This document shows positions 12,336 to 24,779 of a stretch of 64,000 nt of DNA, piece by piece. Made by a program: the position numbers and the translations under genes. The stretch comes from Bryum argenteum (Eukaryota; Streptophyta; Bryopsida; Bryales; Bryaceae). Every line of letters starts with the position of its first letter. The stretch's first letter is position 1. The DNA is taken from assembly GCA_037043015.1 (NCBI GenBank), contig CM073324.1:675413-739412 (forward strand), read 5' to 3'. A model generated the notes under the pieces. That model was not told where the DNA came from, did not search any database, and saw only the letters and a list, made by a program, of their open reading frames with translations.

Positions 12336-13028
12336 CCCTTAAACGCTCAAGAGAGCCCAAGGGGCTCTTTTTCAACGTAATCTGCTCTTGTAGCTCCGAC
12401 TGTAATGAACTTTTCACTTATATTTTGATGTCAAACTGGTCACCTTCTTGTAATGTATTCAAAAAGTGAAATTTTACAGTTTAAATCACAATTTGTATGA
12501 GTAATTTTGTGCTTTGAAAGAATTGTGGTAGGTAGGTTGTAAGCTTGTCCTTGATTGGTTCACTCATAATGCCTAAGTTCAAAAAGTGCACTCTTCATGA
12601 TGCCTAAGTCCAAAAGATGTTGTGATTCAATTTTGGGCTGCCCATTTTAGACCCCACAGGCGTTTAAGCCTTAAAGGCGCATGTCAGCCCCTCGGGCTGT
12701 TCTCCAATAGAATCTTGTCGATAGCTCTTTTGATTCTCAATTTTTCACTTATTTTTTTATATCATTCTAGTCACCTTTGAGTGATGCATCTACAAAGCGA
12801 AACCCTACAATTCAAATTGCAATTTGTATGAGTGATTTGTGCTTTGAAAGGATTGTGGTAGGTAGGTTGGGATTGCACAAAACCTTGTAGGAGGTTGCGA
12901 ACTCATCATTGATTGGTTCATTCATGCTGCCCAAGTTCAAAAAGTGCACTATTTATGTTGCCCAAGTCCAAAAGATGCTGAGATCCAATTTCGGGTTGCC
13001 CATTGAGGAGTGGAAGGACCTTTAAGGG
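12336..13028. mobile_element. TTAA-flanked MITE with internal tandem duplication (693 bp)
   Basis: Starts right after the shared TTAA at 12332-12335 and ends before TTAA at 13029-13032. Termini CCCTTAAACG and, inverted, CCCTTAAAGG. The inside consists of two diverged direct copies of about 320 bp (about 12400-12660 and 12740-13010), recognisable by tttgtgctttgaaag and ggtaggtaggttg in each. Non-coding. Confidence 0.55.
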
Positions 13029-13445
13029 TTAAGGGTTAATGACAATGTGATGGTTGCAATTGTGCGGAAGGTTGCCACTACCCTACCCATCATTCCTTCT
13101 GTGAAAGAAAGGTTCAGAATCTCCAACCTGCGTCCAAGCAAGACATCAAAATCCAAGATCCTCTCAAGATGGTATAATGATTCAAATACTTGTCTGACTG
13201 AGTTTAAATGCTTCAAATATTATCAAGGTCATGTTAGCAAGGTCAATTTCAAAGAGAAGTAATTTAACTTCTCAAGGGCCCCAGCAACCCAAAATGGGTT
13301 TTTGTTGTTTCAGGCAACCTAGATGAAGGGGTTGAAATCAATAAAAAAAATTCCCACAATTCTTACTCGATGATTGCTATATTACATGGTGTGTGTGTGT
13401 GGAAATTCGTAAAGTCAAATTCCAAATGAAGGATTTTTTAACTCA

Positions 13446-13448
<3 letters not shown>

Positions 13449-13480
<32 letters not shown>
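13449..13480. repeat. Poly-T tract
   Basis: About 30 consecutive T. The 13033-13982 region around it is AT-rich and holds no gene I can support. Confidence 0.9.
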
Positions 13481-13484
<4 letters not shown>

Positions 13485-13982
13485 ATATGTTTATGATGAT
13501 ACTACTACTCAAATTTTCAAGAAATCCATGTTCAATCTCTTACCAATTTTACAAGGGCAACCTTTAAAACTTACAAGAGCAAGCTTCAAAGTTTGCAAAA
13601 AAACTTGACACATGAACCTTGGACGCTACAAACTCACAAATGGTAAAGTTCCAATAGTTGAAATTCGACATGGTGTTAATGCAAGTAGAAATATTGAAGA
13701 TCTTACGGTTGGAAATACCAAAACAAATAGTGGAAACTTTGCTTTGTTGTATGTTGACATCGACTAACACTACACAAGTTTTGTTAATTAGTATTATGAA
13801 CGTTAATTGGGAATTGTAACCCTAAATGTCACACGTCACCCTAGTGTTACAACACTAATCGTTAAACCATAAAATTAATTGTGAGAGCTTGCGAGTGGAG
13901 AATCTATTGGAAGTGGTGCAATTGGTGCCTGAAGAAATGACAAGGGACATTGATTGCATCCCAAAGTGAACATTAATCTTAA

Positions 13983-14242
13983 CTCCTAACTCTCCTTGTT
14001 GCAAAACGGTCTAAGTCACAAAATTTGACCTTTGTTTAGATTAAGCTCAAAGAATCTCAATGCAAGCATAATTTTAAAAATTCAACCGTAAGATCTCAAA
14101 GTTCACTTGACATTCTTCCCACATACCAAATTTGAACCGTTCATTCTTCCTCATTTGTGAGATTATAATGGTCAAATTTGGCTGAGTTTTTCTCCGGCTA
14201 GAACCTCCAAAACCCGTTTTGGGTTTTAAGGAGAGTTAGGGG
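13983..14242. mobile_element. TTAA-flanked MITE (260 bp)
   Basis: TTAA at 13979-13982 and 14243-14246. The terminal inverted repeats CTCCTAACTCTCCTT and CCCCTAACTCTCCTT agree at 14 of 15 positions. It carries the same internal dispersed motif as the element at 12065 (gagattataatggtcaaa). Non-coding. Confidence 0.6.
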
Positions 14243-14904
14243 TTAAGAGAGTTAAAAAATACTGTTATTGACCAAAAGTTACTTGTTACACTAATCTCCA
14301 CGCAACCCTAAGTAACTGGTGTAGCGGAATGAGGGTTAGTGTACCCGAATGAGTACACAATTAACCCCTAAAGTTTCAAGAGACTCCTTTGGGGCCGTCT
14401 TGACTTTGGTCAGCCTCCGATTTACTAAATTTAGATCGTATGAATTTGAAACTTTTGTAAGTTGTAGAGTTTTTCCATACATTTCGAAAAGCCACGACTT
14501 GTTTCAAGATTCCTCATAAGTTTGAAAAAACTATTAGATTTATGCCCAAACTGTAGTATATGCTCAATTATTCTCGAGAGGAGCCCAATATGAATTAAAT
14601 CGCATAAAACTCAAAATTCACCAAAATTCACCAATACTCTTTTTTCAATTTTCGTTTTTACCACTTGTAAAGGAGATTGTAAAACATGATCCAATTGTTT
14701 GGATATACAGTCCAATGATTCTTTAGATGCCTTTATTATTGTCAACGGATGGCCTTTGTATGTGAATTCAACATACCTCTATGGTTATGATTAAGCATTT
14801 CTTTAGGTTTTATAGGTCAAAATTACCAAAAATTGCATAGACATATTCATGACTCACCTAGGAACAAGAATTTGAACAACCACTACCAAAAATGGTTTTC
14901 TTTG

Positions 14905-14996
14905 AATTCAAAAATTCAAAAATTCAAAAATTTAAAAATTCAAAAATTCAAAAATTCAAAAATTCAAATTCAAATTCAAATTCAAAAATTCAAATT
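14905..14996. repeat. AAAATTC-type microsatellite
   Basis: Tandem caaaaatt and caaatt units. The surrounding 14243-17040 region is AT-rich, with further partial TTAA-CCCCTAAAG type ends near 14365 and 15780, and no gene seen. Confidence 0.8.
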
Positions 14997-17040
14997 CACT
15001 ACCAAAAATGGTTTTCTTGGCCCTAAAAACTTTGCTCACCCTCTTTACAAGGGAACCAAAACTTTTTATTCATTACAACTTTGAACATTATGATCTCACA
15101 AAGGGTAAGGAATTTAAATCTAAGAATTTATATGCATATACACATAGAAGTTAAGTATTAGATCCTACGATTACATACTTGAAACTACAACATAAAATGA
15201 AAATTCTCACCTTGCATTGAAAAAGGACAATTTTGAAGATAAAAGCATACAAATAGTACCTTGAAACTTTAGCCTTGGGTTAAGTATACCATAGAAGAAA
15301 ATTGGGTACACCGCTTTGGTATACTAATTTTCGTGTTTTATACTGATTTTCGTGTTTTATACTAATTTTCGTACATTTCTACAGAAAACAAGGAAACTGG
15401 AATGACAAGACCACCATGACAAGATAATAATTATTCAAGCTTACGGTTTTTATTATTAGATGAAATAATAGAAGCAAGGAAAATGCCTGATGAATTTTAC
15501 ACAAGACGATTAAAGAATCACCTTTTTTGCACACTGGCCGATTTTATTTATGGAAAAATGCTATTTGCCCATCAGCTCATAATGTGACAAAATAATTATC
15601 TTACACTTGGACTTAAATAAAAAATGCTAGTTTTTACTTTTTTTTTGGTTATGGTGGAAATGGTCAATTTATGAAGTACAACAAATTATGTGTTATGCAT
15701 CCACGAAGTGCCGCCGCATTTACTCCTTTTCGTGCACCTAGTGAAACATGGTATTCATATTTATGTTGACATTTTAACCCCTAAAGTCAAAAGCCCCAAA
15801 ACTCCTCAAAACCACCCTTTTTCAATGCAAGATGAAAATGTTTAACTTTTGACTCCTATCTCAAGTATGTAACCATAAGATCTTGTACCTAACTTGTCCA
15901 TGTATGTGTGTACCAAAACTTAGATTTCTTACCAATTGTGAGATCGTAACATTCAAAGTTGAAAAAAAGGTTTTTATACCTTGTTGCGAAATGGGTTCGA
16001 AGTTTTTTGTCACCCCAAAATACCAATTCTAAGAGTAGAGTTAAATTGTAGCTCTTCGTATTCTTGTTCCTAAGTGAGTTAAGAACATATCTATGCAAAT
16101 CTTTACCCTCATGCGACCTATAAAACCTAAATATATGCTTGAATTTTCACATTGAGGTACGCTGAAATTTATCTTCAAAGGCCCCTCTTGGCATGTGAAA
16201 AATAATTGCATGAAAGATCCAAACGGTGAGATCATGCCTTAATACCTTATTTCCAAGCACAAAAAACAAGACTTGGAAAAAAGTAAAATCTCAATTTTTG
16301 GTGAATTTTTGAAGGATCCTGCACTCTTATTTATTTTGGGCTGATTTTGAGAATAAACGAGTTACGTATTATTCCATTTATGAGAGTAATTAGAAGGGAA
16401 CTATTTGAAGCGAGTTCCTTTTCATGAGAAGTGAGTCCTTGTATCTCTTTCTTTTCATTTTGTGAGTCCATGTATCTCTTTCTTTTCATATTGTGAGACT
16501 TTCATCGTAAAATAGCATCGCATGCTCACAATCCTAAACCGCATGTTGTGCACAATGGTGCAAATCCTGCACCACATAATCGCCTCCAAGTGTATTGACC
16601 ACTCCAACCTCAATCAATCAATCGAATTTCTTAATGGGAGAGGAAAGACCTTCGACTCACTACATATAGGCCTAAGGTGAATTGCTCAATGACTTGACTA
16701 GTGATTTGAAAATTGCTCATTGACCCATAATGTTGCAAGGAGCCCAAAATAGGTCCTTTTGACTTTTAGCAAGCTTTTATTTAAGGTATAAGCACCTAAA
16801 GGCAGACACCCCTCATTAAGCGTGTATGTCAAAATTTTGCTATAATGAATTATTGACCACCCTAAAATTACCCTTAATGTACCCCATGTGTACATACAAT
16901 AGGGTGTTCGATTATAGGTCAACCTATATTGTTCACTTCTAAAATTTGTTGTTATTATTGCAAGTGCTCATAAATATCATAAAAATAGGGAAACTTGGTC
17001 TTTTCTATTTGCTGATCACAGAAATATCGTAAGCCACTCA

Positions 17041-17394
17041 GGGCCGCTTTACACCAGGAGTCAAGGCCATCAAAAGGTGGGGCCATTTCAACCAAAAAAT
17101 CAGCCCAAATGGCCCCAAGTTCGGCCTCAAGTGGCCATTTTAATAACGGTTTATTATTTTATTGGAATTTCACAACGGCCCCAAGGCAGCGAAGTGGCCT
17201 TCCATTCTCGGCAGACCCAATTCTTGGAGTTGGGGCCGCGTCAGACCTTGTTGTTTAAATGTTTTTTTTCTTTTTATTTTTCAATCGGTCTTGACTCTTG
17301 GTGTAAAGGCCTTGGGGCTGATTTCAGAAATTTAACCAATGGGCAACAAGGATTTGGCTTCAAAACGGCCTTGACTCCTAGTGGAAAGCGGCCC
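17041..17394. mobile_element. TIR MITE, 354 bp, 3 bp duplication TCA
   Basis: Left end GGGCCGCTTTACACCAGGAG and inverted right end GGGCCGCTTTCCACTAGGAG; the repeats continue into TCAAGGCC, giving about 28 bp with 2 mismatches. Both ends are flanked by TCA (17038-17040 and 17395-17397). An extra internal copy of the terminal motif lies near 17288-17312. A 3 bp target site and this length fit a PIF/Harbinger-type or related MITE; the superfamily is not certain because the usual TWA site is not present. Confidence 0.75.
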
Positions 17395-18311
17395 TCAACC
17401 ACCAAGAAAATTGAATTCCTGAAGTACATGAAAATGGGTGTTCAAACCTTACTCTGTTTCCCACGATGAAGTTGAAACTTTCTGCAGAAGAGTTAATATA
17501 ACATTATAATGAATATAAATCTGATACTCAACCTCTTTTGATGAATTCGAGTCTTGAATAAGCTCGTTGGGATGATCAACTCAAGATTATTATTATTTTA
17601 TCTCATCTTTCAGATAGAGAAATCTCTGGAGAAATCTTCATTTCATTATGATAGTAGAAGGACCGCACTAGAGGTCAATCATTTGCGAAGGTCGAAGATG
17701 TCGGGTTAATGGTGTCAGTTCAAGTAAAAAAACATAATGGCATCAATGATTAGTATAAAAACTTAAATTAAAGTATACAATATATTCACACCAATCTCTT
17801 CATTGTATTGAACATAGTGCGGGTGTAATGGACCATTCTATGTAAGAGAATCAAATCAATCTATAATAGATATTTGCCTGATAGATGATAAAATTCATCT
17901 AGCTTGCGTATCTATCTATGAGATCATTATAACCTCCTAGCAAGATAATGCAAAACGATTTCAATATTGCGCTTCACGGGTTAATGGTTTCGTATCATAC
18001 AAAAATCAGATTGAGTTATTTGCAAGTGGTCGAAAAAGCAGGGATGGAAACTGCGGGTTACTAACAAATAACTCTAATACCTCTGGAAAGGAAAATGAAT
18101 AAGCTGGTTGAAGAGTAAATGACAGCAGATCTACACTACTCACACTAAATTACGTGGATTTGTGTAGCTTTCAATAAGTTTCAGTGCGGTAGTATTTGTC
18201 ACACCGCGGAAAACAGAAAATTAAACAGTAAATACTGCTTCACCAGTGCAAATGTGAGTGAGCGCTATAGATTGACTATCAGATTCAGCTGTTTCAAGTA
18301 CATATCCCACT

Positions 18312-21300
18312 TCAGCAGCCATTTCCAACAGCGCACTGTTGGTTCAGGCGAGATAGATACAAGCTGAAATCAGGTGTCTGCTGAAACCCTGGCAGAAAAT
18401 CTATGTAAAATCGAAGAACCGACGAAAGCTTCTGAACATCGTTGGTGGCCACAGCAGCCTCCAGGAACATGGCTGGAGGAATTGCATCAACCTGCACACC
18501 ACCAATAACAGTTCCAGCGACAACACTTCAAACAAAATGGAGTACGGTGACAATGAAGGTATCCTGCATCTGCATACAATCTTAGTTCTGATTACTTATG
18601 ACCTGGTTCGAAGATTTATTTCAAGACTCTGTCAAGTTTCTGAGTTCCAGAATTACTTCAATATGTTGCAAATATGCGGTTCCCCAAGCGTTCTCGACTT
18701 GATCTGCTGGTAAGGAGCGACGTACTCACAGGTGTTGATTGCTCAGCTTTATTCAAAATTTGGGACAACATGTTCTTTACGTGGTACCACAGACGAGTCC
18801 CTCATTCACTTTGTAGCATAGATCAAGGAAAAGAATGGTGTCTGCATAGTTCGTACCTTATTCTGACGCACATAACGGAGGCCCTCCAGTAGCCGCCCAT
18901 CTTGTAGGAGAAGCTTCACGTAATCAGAGTGAGCATGGAGAAGTCTCAACATTTCCATGCCCATTTTCCGTGTTTCGACATCGGTAATTCCAACCTCCAA
19001 TAGTTGCAAGGCAACGGCTCTTGATGGATCAATCAATTTTCCAGCTACAAATTGTCGAAGCTCATGGTATCTCTCATCACGACCTAGTAACTGGACAAGT
19101 AATGCTTGCAGTGCGGATGGGACTCGCACATTTTCCTTCGATGTGCTGGAGCAGGGAGTTTAAGCAACGGCACTCGATATTTAGGATGTATATTTTCACG
19201 ATTAGCAACGAGATCATCTCAAGAAGTAGACAATGCATGAATTTACCAACTCCTAGTAACATGCAACACTAAAGCATTATCCAATAGGTTGATCTTTCAA
19301 CATCATTGAAGGACAACCAGAAGATAGGTAGCAGTAATTACCTGCGCATATACTCTACAATGGCTGAAACCAAAAACGTCGAATCTGTTCCCATCTCTTC
19401 AATGGCTTGGAAAACACTTCGCAGTACATCTTCAGGCGATATAAAAGGTGCGGGTAATCCCATTCGAAGCCCCTGTAATCCTGAACCTGATAGAGATGGA
19501 CTACTTGATGCTGACGACTCCACGATACTGCCTTTGCTTCCCTCCCCACTAAGGAATCTGTATAGCAGAATCGCAATATTACTTGATAATAATGTCTACC
19601 ATATTGCAATGTGAAACTTCACTTTGCAGAACACACCCCAAGGACCAGGATGACGTAACAATCAGTCAACAAACAAACAAACAAGACTCCGCCGTTGCCA
19701 GGCTTTTAACATTGATGCCTTACCAAGGGTGAAACTCTGCAAATAATAGAGTTGTTTTGATGAAAGGTCTCGACTTAAAATCAAAAGTGAGCGACAAAAT
19801 GGTAGGGTCTGTCTCATGAACTTGAATAAAAGCTGACCTGCTGCTACTAGTTGCCGTTGAATATTGCTCCCGAGGAGATGTTGAAGGCGGGTCTTCAACC
19901 TCGGAGCCGATGCTGCTCTCAGGATCTGACATGATGTCAGCTTCATCTTCTTCGTCTTCACGTGTCTTAGTCTTACCCATATCCTTTCCCAGAGGGTTGA
20001 GGGCAGATTGCACAGCTGCGGCTTGCGTTCCAGGGGTGGCAGTCAAAGGTGCTGGAAAAGTACCAAATGCTCTTCCGAGGTCAGAGCCACTTCATTCACA
20101 ACGCTCATGTGAACTCAAATAACAACAAAGAAGTGGAAAGACATCCAAGCGCAAGTACTTGTGGTGCCTATTAACGGAAATAGACAAGGCCGGTTAGGCA
20201 ACAGGAATACATATCCGCATACTTTCTGTGTCATTTCTCGATATGAAACCAAGTTGCTGAGATCATCAGAGGATATCTATCAACACACCTTTTGGGCCTG
20301 CACTCAACGTGATTCCTCCTGAGGCTGCTGCGGTGGACTTTGAAGCCTGTGTTGATTGATAGCCTGAGCCGCCAGACCCAGCAAGGGGCGGCCGTGAAGC
20401 TTGGGCATATGAAGCCGTTGCCACATCCATTGCAGACGCTATCAAAGGCAATGGGCGATGTTCTATAATCATGGACTTCATCACAAGCAGAGAAAGCTCC
20501 TTCGCCTATATTTTCACCACGTGATAGTATCCGTGTAAGCACAAGGTGACCAGAAAGTAATAGTACTACTACTAGTAGCAGTAGTGAACATAGATATGCG
20601 CCTTACAAAAGTAGAGCCCCTACGCGCAGATTGTAACAGCATCATGAGGCACGCACAGATTGTAACATAACTGCTATCACAAGGTTCTCCAACAACTCAG
20701 ATACAAGCAAAGTGATATATAAAAAGTTAAAAGGATAGATTAGGAATGTTGTGCATCCAACCTTAGGAGCGTCAAATCTCCGACGCTGTAAGAAGGAAAG
20801 CAATGATGGGAGATTCGATGAGCTAGCAGCTACTGCCTGCTTACCAAACAGAACAATATTAGCCCTAGAGCAAAAGATATACACAGCAGCTGCATCGTGA
20901 CTGCCGCGCTCTGACAGAGTCGTAAGGTGCAAAACAAAGGACACCAGTAATAGTTTTACAGTAAGATGCTACAGTCCATTTTAAACTATGAAACTATGAA
21001 ATGCTATGTCGAATAATCTTCTTCCTAGAATCGAAACTGCAGTTGAAAGATCACCCTTCTTTTGTGAGTAAATGAACTCGTCACAATGCAAAAAACCACG
21101 ACCAGGTACAGTTAAAGGAAAGGATGTGGAGACCTCCAGGTCGAGTCGGACACGCCAAAGAAGACCTTGCACGTGGTCTAACACAAGGTCTGGATTTATG
21201 AACACCCAGCCCTCCCCATACATTGTTAAATCTGCAGATGATAAACTCCGTTTGGGCCCTTTCCCTGAGGAGGATGACGCGGCTGTATCAGGAACCCCTC

Positions 21301-23731
21301 GAAGAAGAAGTGGAAGAGGAGCAGAGATTGGTCCCTTCGGATCTGTCAGAATGTCGTACAGTAGAACTACTTGAGAATCGGTTTGGTGAACCATTAGCAC
21401 ATTATCGACTACGCTGATTGCCACATGTGGAGAAAATATAGGCAGCGATCCCTGCAACCACATTACACAAACACTGTCAGATATAATGAAGAACATTATG
21501 CTTACGTGTATTCACCGATGATACTGTACTAGTTCCGAATTAAGAGTTCGCAGCAGTTCGAACTTTCAATCACCACCCTTGGAAGTCATCCTTTTGTGCT
21601 CTCAAGGAAGGTATGATAGTCAAAGTAAATTTAAAAGAACACTTATCGCCGTGATGTGGACAACTAAACGTAATGGTTTCAAATGGCAATGTTAACAGAC
21701 CTCTAGGTGCAGGTTGAATGTCTCGAAATGAGACGAAAGATAATTACACGGAATGCAAAAAAGAAGAAGCAAGGTCGACCAGATGCGCAGAAGTCCCTGA
21801 ACAGACAACGAATTAGTCTAATGACAACATCTGGGAGGTGTTGTAATCAGCTATGCACGAGCACTGAGGTGGACAGGGTCAACGGGACATTCGACCTATG
21901 GGACTTTGCGTAGACACAGAAGTACAACGGAAGTTGACCACCTCACGGCAGAGATGTAAGCGATGAACATGCTTGGTGCATTATTGTCGAGACATCAGTC
22001 AGATTATACGACAGACGCAGGCTCTCAAAGTGTTACACTGGACAAAAACCCAGTGACATCAAGACCCGCACAAGGTTCTTACGAGATCTACCTGCGGTAC
22101 AACGGCGTCCCTGTAAAAACGATACATGTGCAACTGCAAGGCCACCCTATCTACCTGCACGCAATAGAGCCTTCCATACCTGTCAATATACACCCGTGTA
22201 ATCAGCAACATATTCTTTATCTTTCCATCCCCTTAAAAGCAACCTACTTTCCACGTTTAATCACGTCCCTCGTACGTCTCCTGTCAGTTTTAGACAGAGG
22301 CTATAGAAGGAAAAAGCTCGAGTAATGAAACACTATAGAAGATCTACAACGTTTAGATTATGATGACTGGTGATATCAAGAGATAATACATATTACTCGT
22401 CTCATACATCAAGGACCTAGTCCTTGTCACAGACTTAGAGATTGAAAGAACTTCTAAGAGGCACTTTGAAAGGTAGGTTTTAAGTCCCGATTAGCATATC
22501 TTTCTAAGTGAGCACGTTTCTTGAGTTCGTCACTTAACAAGCACCCATTGAAATCGAACGAAATCTTACATGGTAGCAATTCGAATATCTTCAGGAGCTA
22601 GCACAGGCTTGCGATTGGATTCATGTTTAGACATTGTGACATCATACTTCGGCAGCTTCACGATCCCTCCTGCGGCAAACTGAGCAGCACACCAATCATA
22701 CTGAGAATCTTCTAAACTCACTCAAGAGGCCAAGTGGACTCACTCCTACGCAAGAGATTAGACTATAAACCTCGTGACTTGGTCATCATTGATCACAAAC
22801 GTCCATCAGATATAAGAATGCCTTATGGTGAGGGAAGATGAATGACCTGATAACCAGAGAGTGTTTTGCATTGCATGCCCGATGCGAGCAGTACGAGACG
22901 ACTCTCGTGTGTATACACATACCAGCTCACATTGGCCTTTTTGTGCTCCACCAGCTTCAAGCCACTCTTACTCAGGTACAGGGTGTACATCTCTAACCCG
23001 CTGCCCCACGCGAATCGGTCCACAAAATAAATATTGCGGAAAGGCACTAGCTCGACATGAATGTACTACAAGTACTGACACACTATAGATGATTATGCTC
23101 TGAGAATTACAACAACTACCTGCAAAGGTAACATCATGCAAATGTGGAGTTGCTTGGAAGCATTGCGGAATTCGGGTGTACCTTGTGGTTACAAAGACAA
23201 TGTCACAAGCAGGGCAATCTGTCCAGAAAAACCCCAGGATCCGATCAGAGCTACTCCGACACTGCTGTTTGAATCCAGTACAACTTTCCTTGTTGAAGAA
23301 CTCGATCTCTTGATTGGTGCGCTGTACAGCCAATAGCTTCCCGTCCAACGAAAAGCGCACTGCCAAAACGGGCCCTTCCTTGATGACGGTCACACCGGGT
23401 GCCTCTGCAGGCGGATTTTGATTTGTAGGCCACGAATACACCTACAAAAAGCATGACGAGAGACATTCAGAATTTCCAGAAAACATGCAACTTCTGGGTG
23501 AACCCGCAAAGAACTGACTCTCTGATGCAGTCGATGTGAGAACAAAGGGATCACCTTATTAGGTGCTGGCACAAGCAAAAGCTTATTGCCATCATCGTAC
23601 ATGACGCCTGCCGCTCCTGGAATGTCGCAACGTATGGGAGGGTACTGAATGTAGGCATGTGATTTGGCTCCTCCGCCGCCCAAGCTTAGGCCAGCGCCGG
23701 AGCTCGAGGAAGCACCATCCGAGAGCCCCAT
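18312..23731 (-). CDS. RMC1: RMC1 / Mic1-domain homologue (Mon1-Ccz1 regulator), 12 exons
   Basis: Homologue of RMC1 (C18orf8, Mic1), the scaffold subunit of the Mon1-Ccz1 guanine-exchange complex that activates Rab7 on late endosomes and vacuoles. Reconstructed exons: 23731-23555, 23441-23182, 23000-22847, 22679-22570, 22179-22092, 21451-21134, 20836-20762, 20505-20289, 20051-19838, 19557-19342, 19145-18857, 18491-18312. They sum to 2298 bases, a clean 766-codon frame ending TGA, all with GT-AG introns. The N-terminal beta-propeller half shows LAVQRTNQEIEFF, NVSWYVYTHESRLVLL and VVDNVLMVHQ. The C-terminal Mic1 half shows SFLQRRRFDAPK, SMIIEHRPLPLI, an acidic linker, LQALLVQLLGRDERYHELRQ and a final FRFY-like helix. 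Length is slightly above the animal protein (about 660 residues) because of the linker. Intact and probably functional. Confidence 0.9.
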
Positions 23732-23792
23732 CGTGGACTCTTACCTACCGATCACTTTGTCTTAGCCTGCGCGATGAAAGAGTCACTGCATA

Positions 23793-24032
23793 TTATAGGA
23801 TTTTTTTAATTTTTTTTGAAAATCCTATCACCGTTGAGTATCGAAACATCCTCCTTCTACAGCGAAGAATCGCAATCGAGTTCCTACGCTGCAGTATGCA
23901 AGGGTTCAAAGGCAGGCAGAGTGGTCGTACAGCGTTCTGAATGCAAGATTTGAGCGCCAAAAATTCTTTCTCACACATGCCTTTCTCCACAGCGGGTACT
24001 TTGGAGGATACGCACAGACCGTATTGTCTCAT
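23793..24032 (-). CDS. CX9C mitochondrial protein exon, NDUFAF8-like
   Basis: The frame after an acceptor TTTACAG at 24033 encodes RQYGLCVSSKVPAVEKGMC followed by EKEFLALKSCIQNAVR. The second helix is a CX9C pair (C-EKEFLALKS-C), and the preceding YGLC supplies the closing cysteine of a first pair. The pattern aYGxCV...xxCxxEFxALxxC matches the small complex I assembly factor NDUFAF8 (C17orf89) and its plant relatives, imported into the mitochondrial intermembrane space by the Mia40 route. The upstream exon was not resolved; the sequence at 24090-24200 has weak candidates. The stop lies only 61 bases before the RMC1 start on the same strand, so this may be the upstream gene of a tight pair, or its exon may lie in the RMC1 leader. 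The residues after NAVR are not family-like, so the true 3' boundary may be a splice near there. Confidence 0.5.
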   Translation of the reverse strand: MRQYGLCVSSKVPAVEKGMCEKEFLALKSCIQNAVRPLCLPLNPCILQRRNSIAILRCRRRMFRYSTVIGFSKKIKKIL

Positions 24033-24226
24033 CTGTAAACATACATCAATTCAGTCACCTATCAAATTCCGTATCGGAGGGTGGCCAGCGCGCTCATTGA
24101 ACTGCGTGGCACGCACCCAAAACCCAGAACCCCCAACAATGCATGCTACAGAGCAGTCAATCTGATCGCTTCGAAACAATACGCGAATCCTCTGGATTCA
24201 AAGTTTCCGCCAGAATAGAGAAGGGG

Positions 24227-24237
24227 GGGGGGGGGGC
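24227..24237. repeat. Poly-G tract
   Basis: Eleven consecutive G upstream of the CX9C exon. The 24240-24780 stretch is GC-richer than its surroundings, with three tandem ctcccgagg copies near 24511; it may be promoter or leader sequence. No gene is claimed. Confidence 0.8.
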
Positions 24238-24779
24238 ACAGCGATCCCTAGGTCACGAGGTGAATCACCGACCTTAGGAAGGAAAGTGAATTGAAAGAAA
24301 GAAAGCAATCAAGACAGAGGCAAGCAAGAAGGCACGATGGAGGAGGGGCAGTTGGGGAATGGAAGCAGAACATACGGCAGGGGAGCAGCGGACGACGAGA
24401 GATTTGAGGGGCGAGGGAAGAGCACGACCATGCTCGCCGGCCATAGCTGCCTTCGCTTCCAGCGAACAACAGACAATCTAAAGCTGTGATGGTGTTCGTA
24501 TTGCAATTAGGCTCCCGAGGCTCCCGAGGCTCCCGTGGCCCGACCTCCGCAGTCCCGCAGGCCTTGACGAGGCCCGCCCTCCTCCCTTGTCGCTTTTCCA
24601 GCCTGCGGGTACTTACCACCCACCCGAGATACCCACCCTGCTCCTCTCAGCCGGGTATCATACTATCCTGCTACAGGAGAGGCTCTAGCAGGGCATCGCC
24701 AATACGTCGACGTGAAAACTTGGACTTGTTGTTGCATAGAACCACTGCCAAGCACGGCACAAGCACAGCGTACATTCAA

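Noticed and set aside
13022-13262. Short frames on both strands
   Set aside because: No domain, AT-rich flank of a TTAA element; the two frames overlap each other.
17077-17469. 130-codon frame on the plus strand
   Set aside because: It lies inside the TIR MITE and reads through its terminal repeat.
21963-22325. 120-codon plus-strand frame
   Set aside because: It is the antisense of RMC1 exon 5 and its introns.
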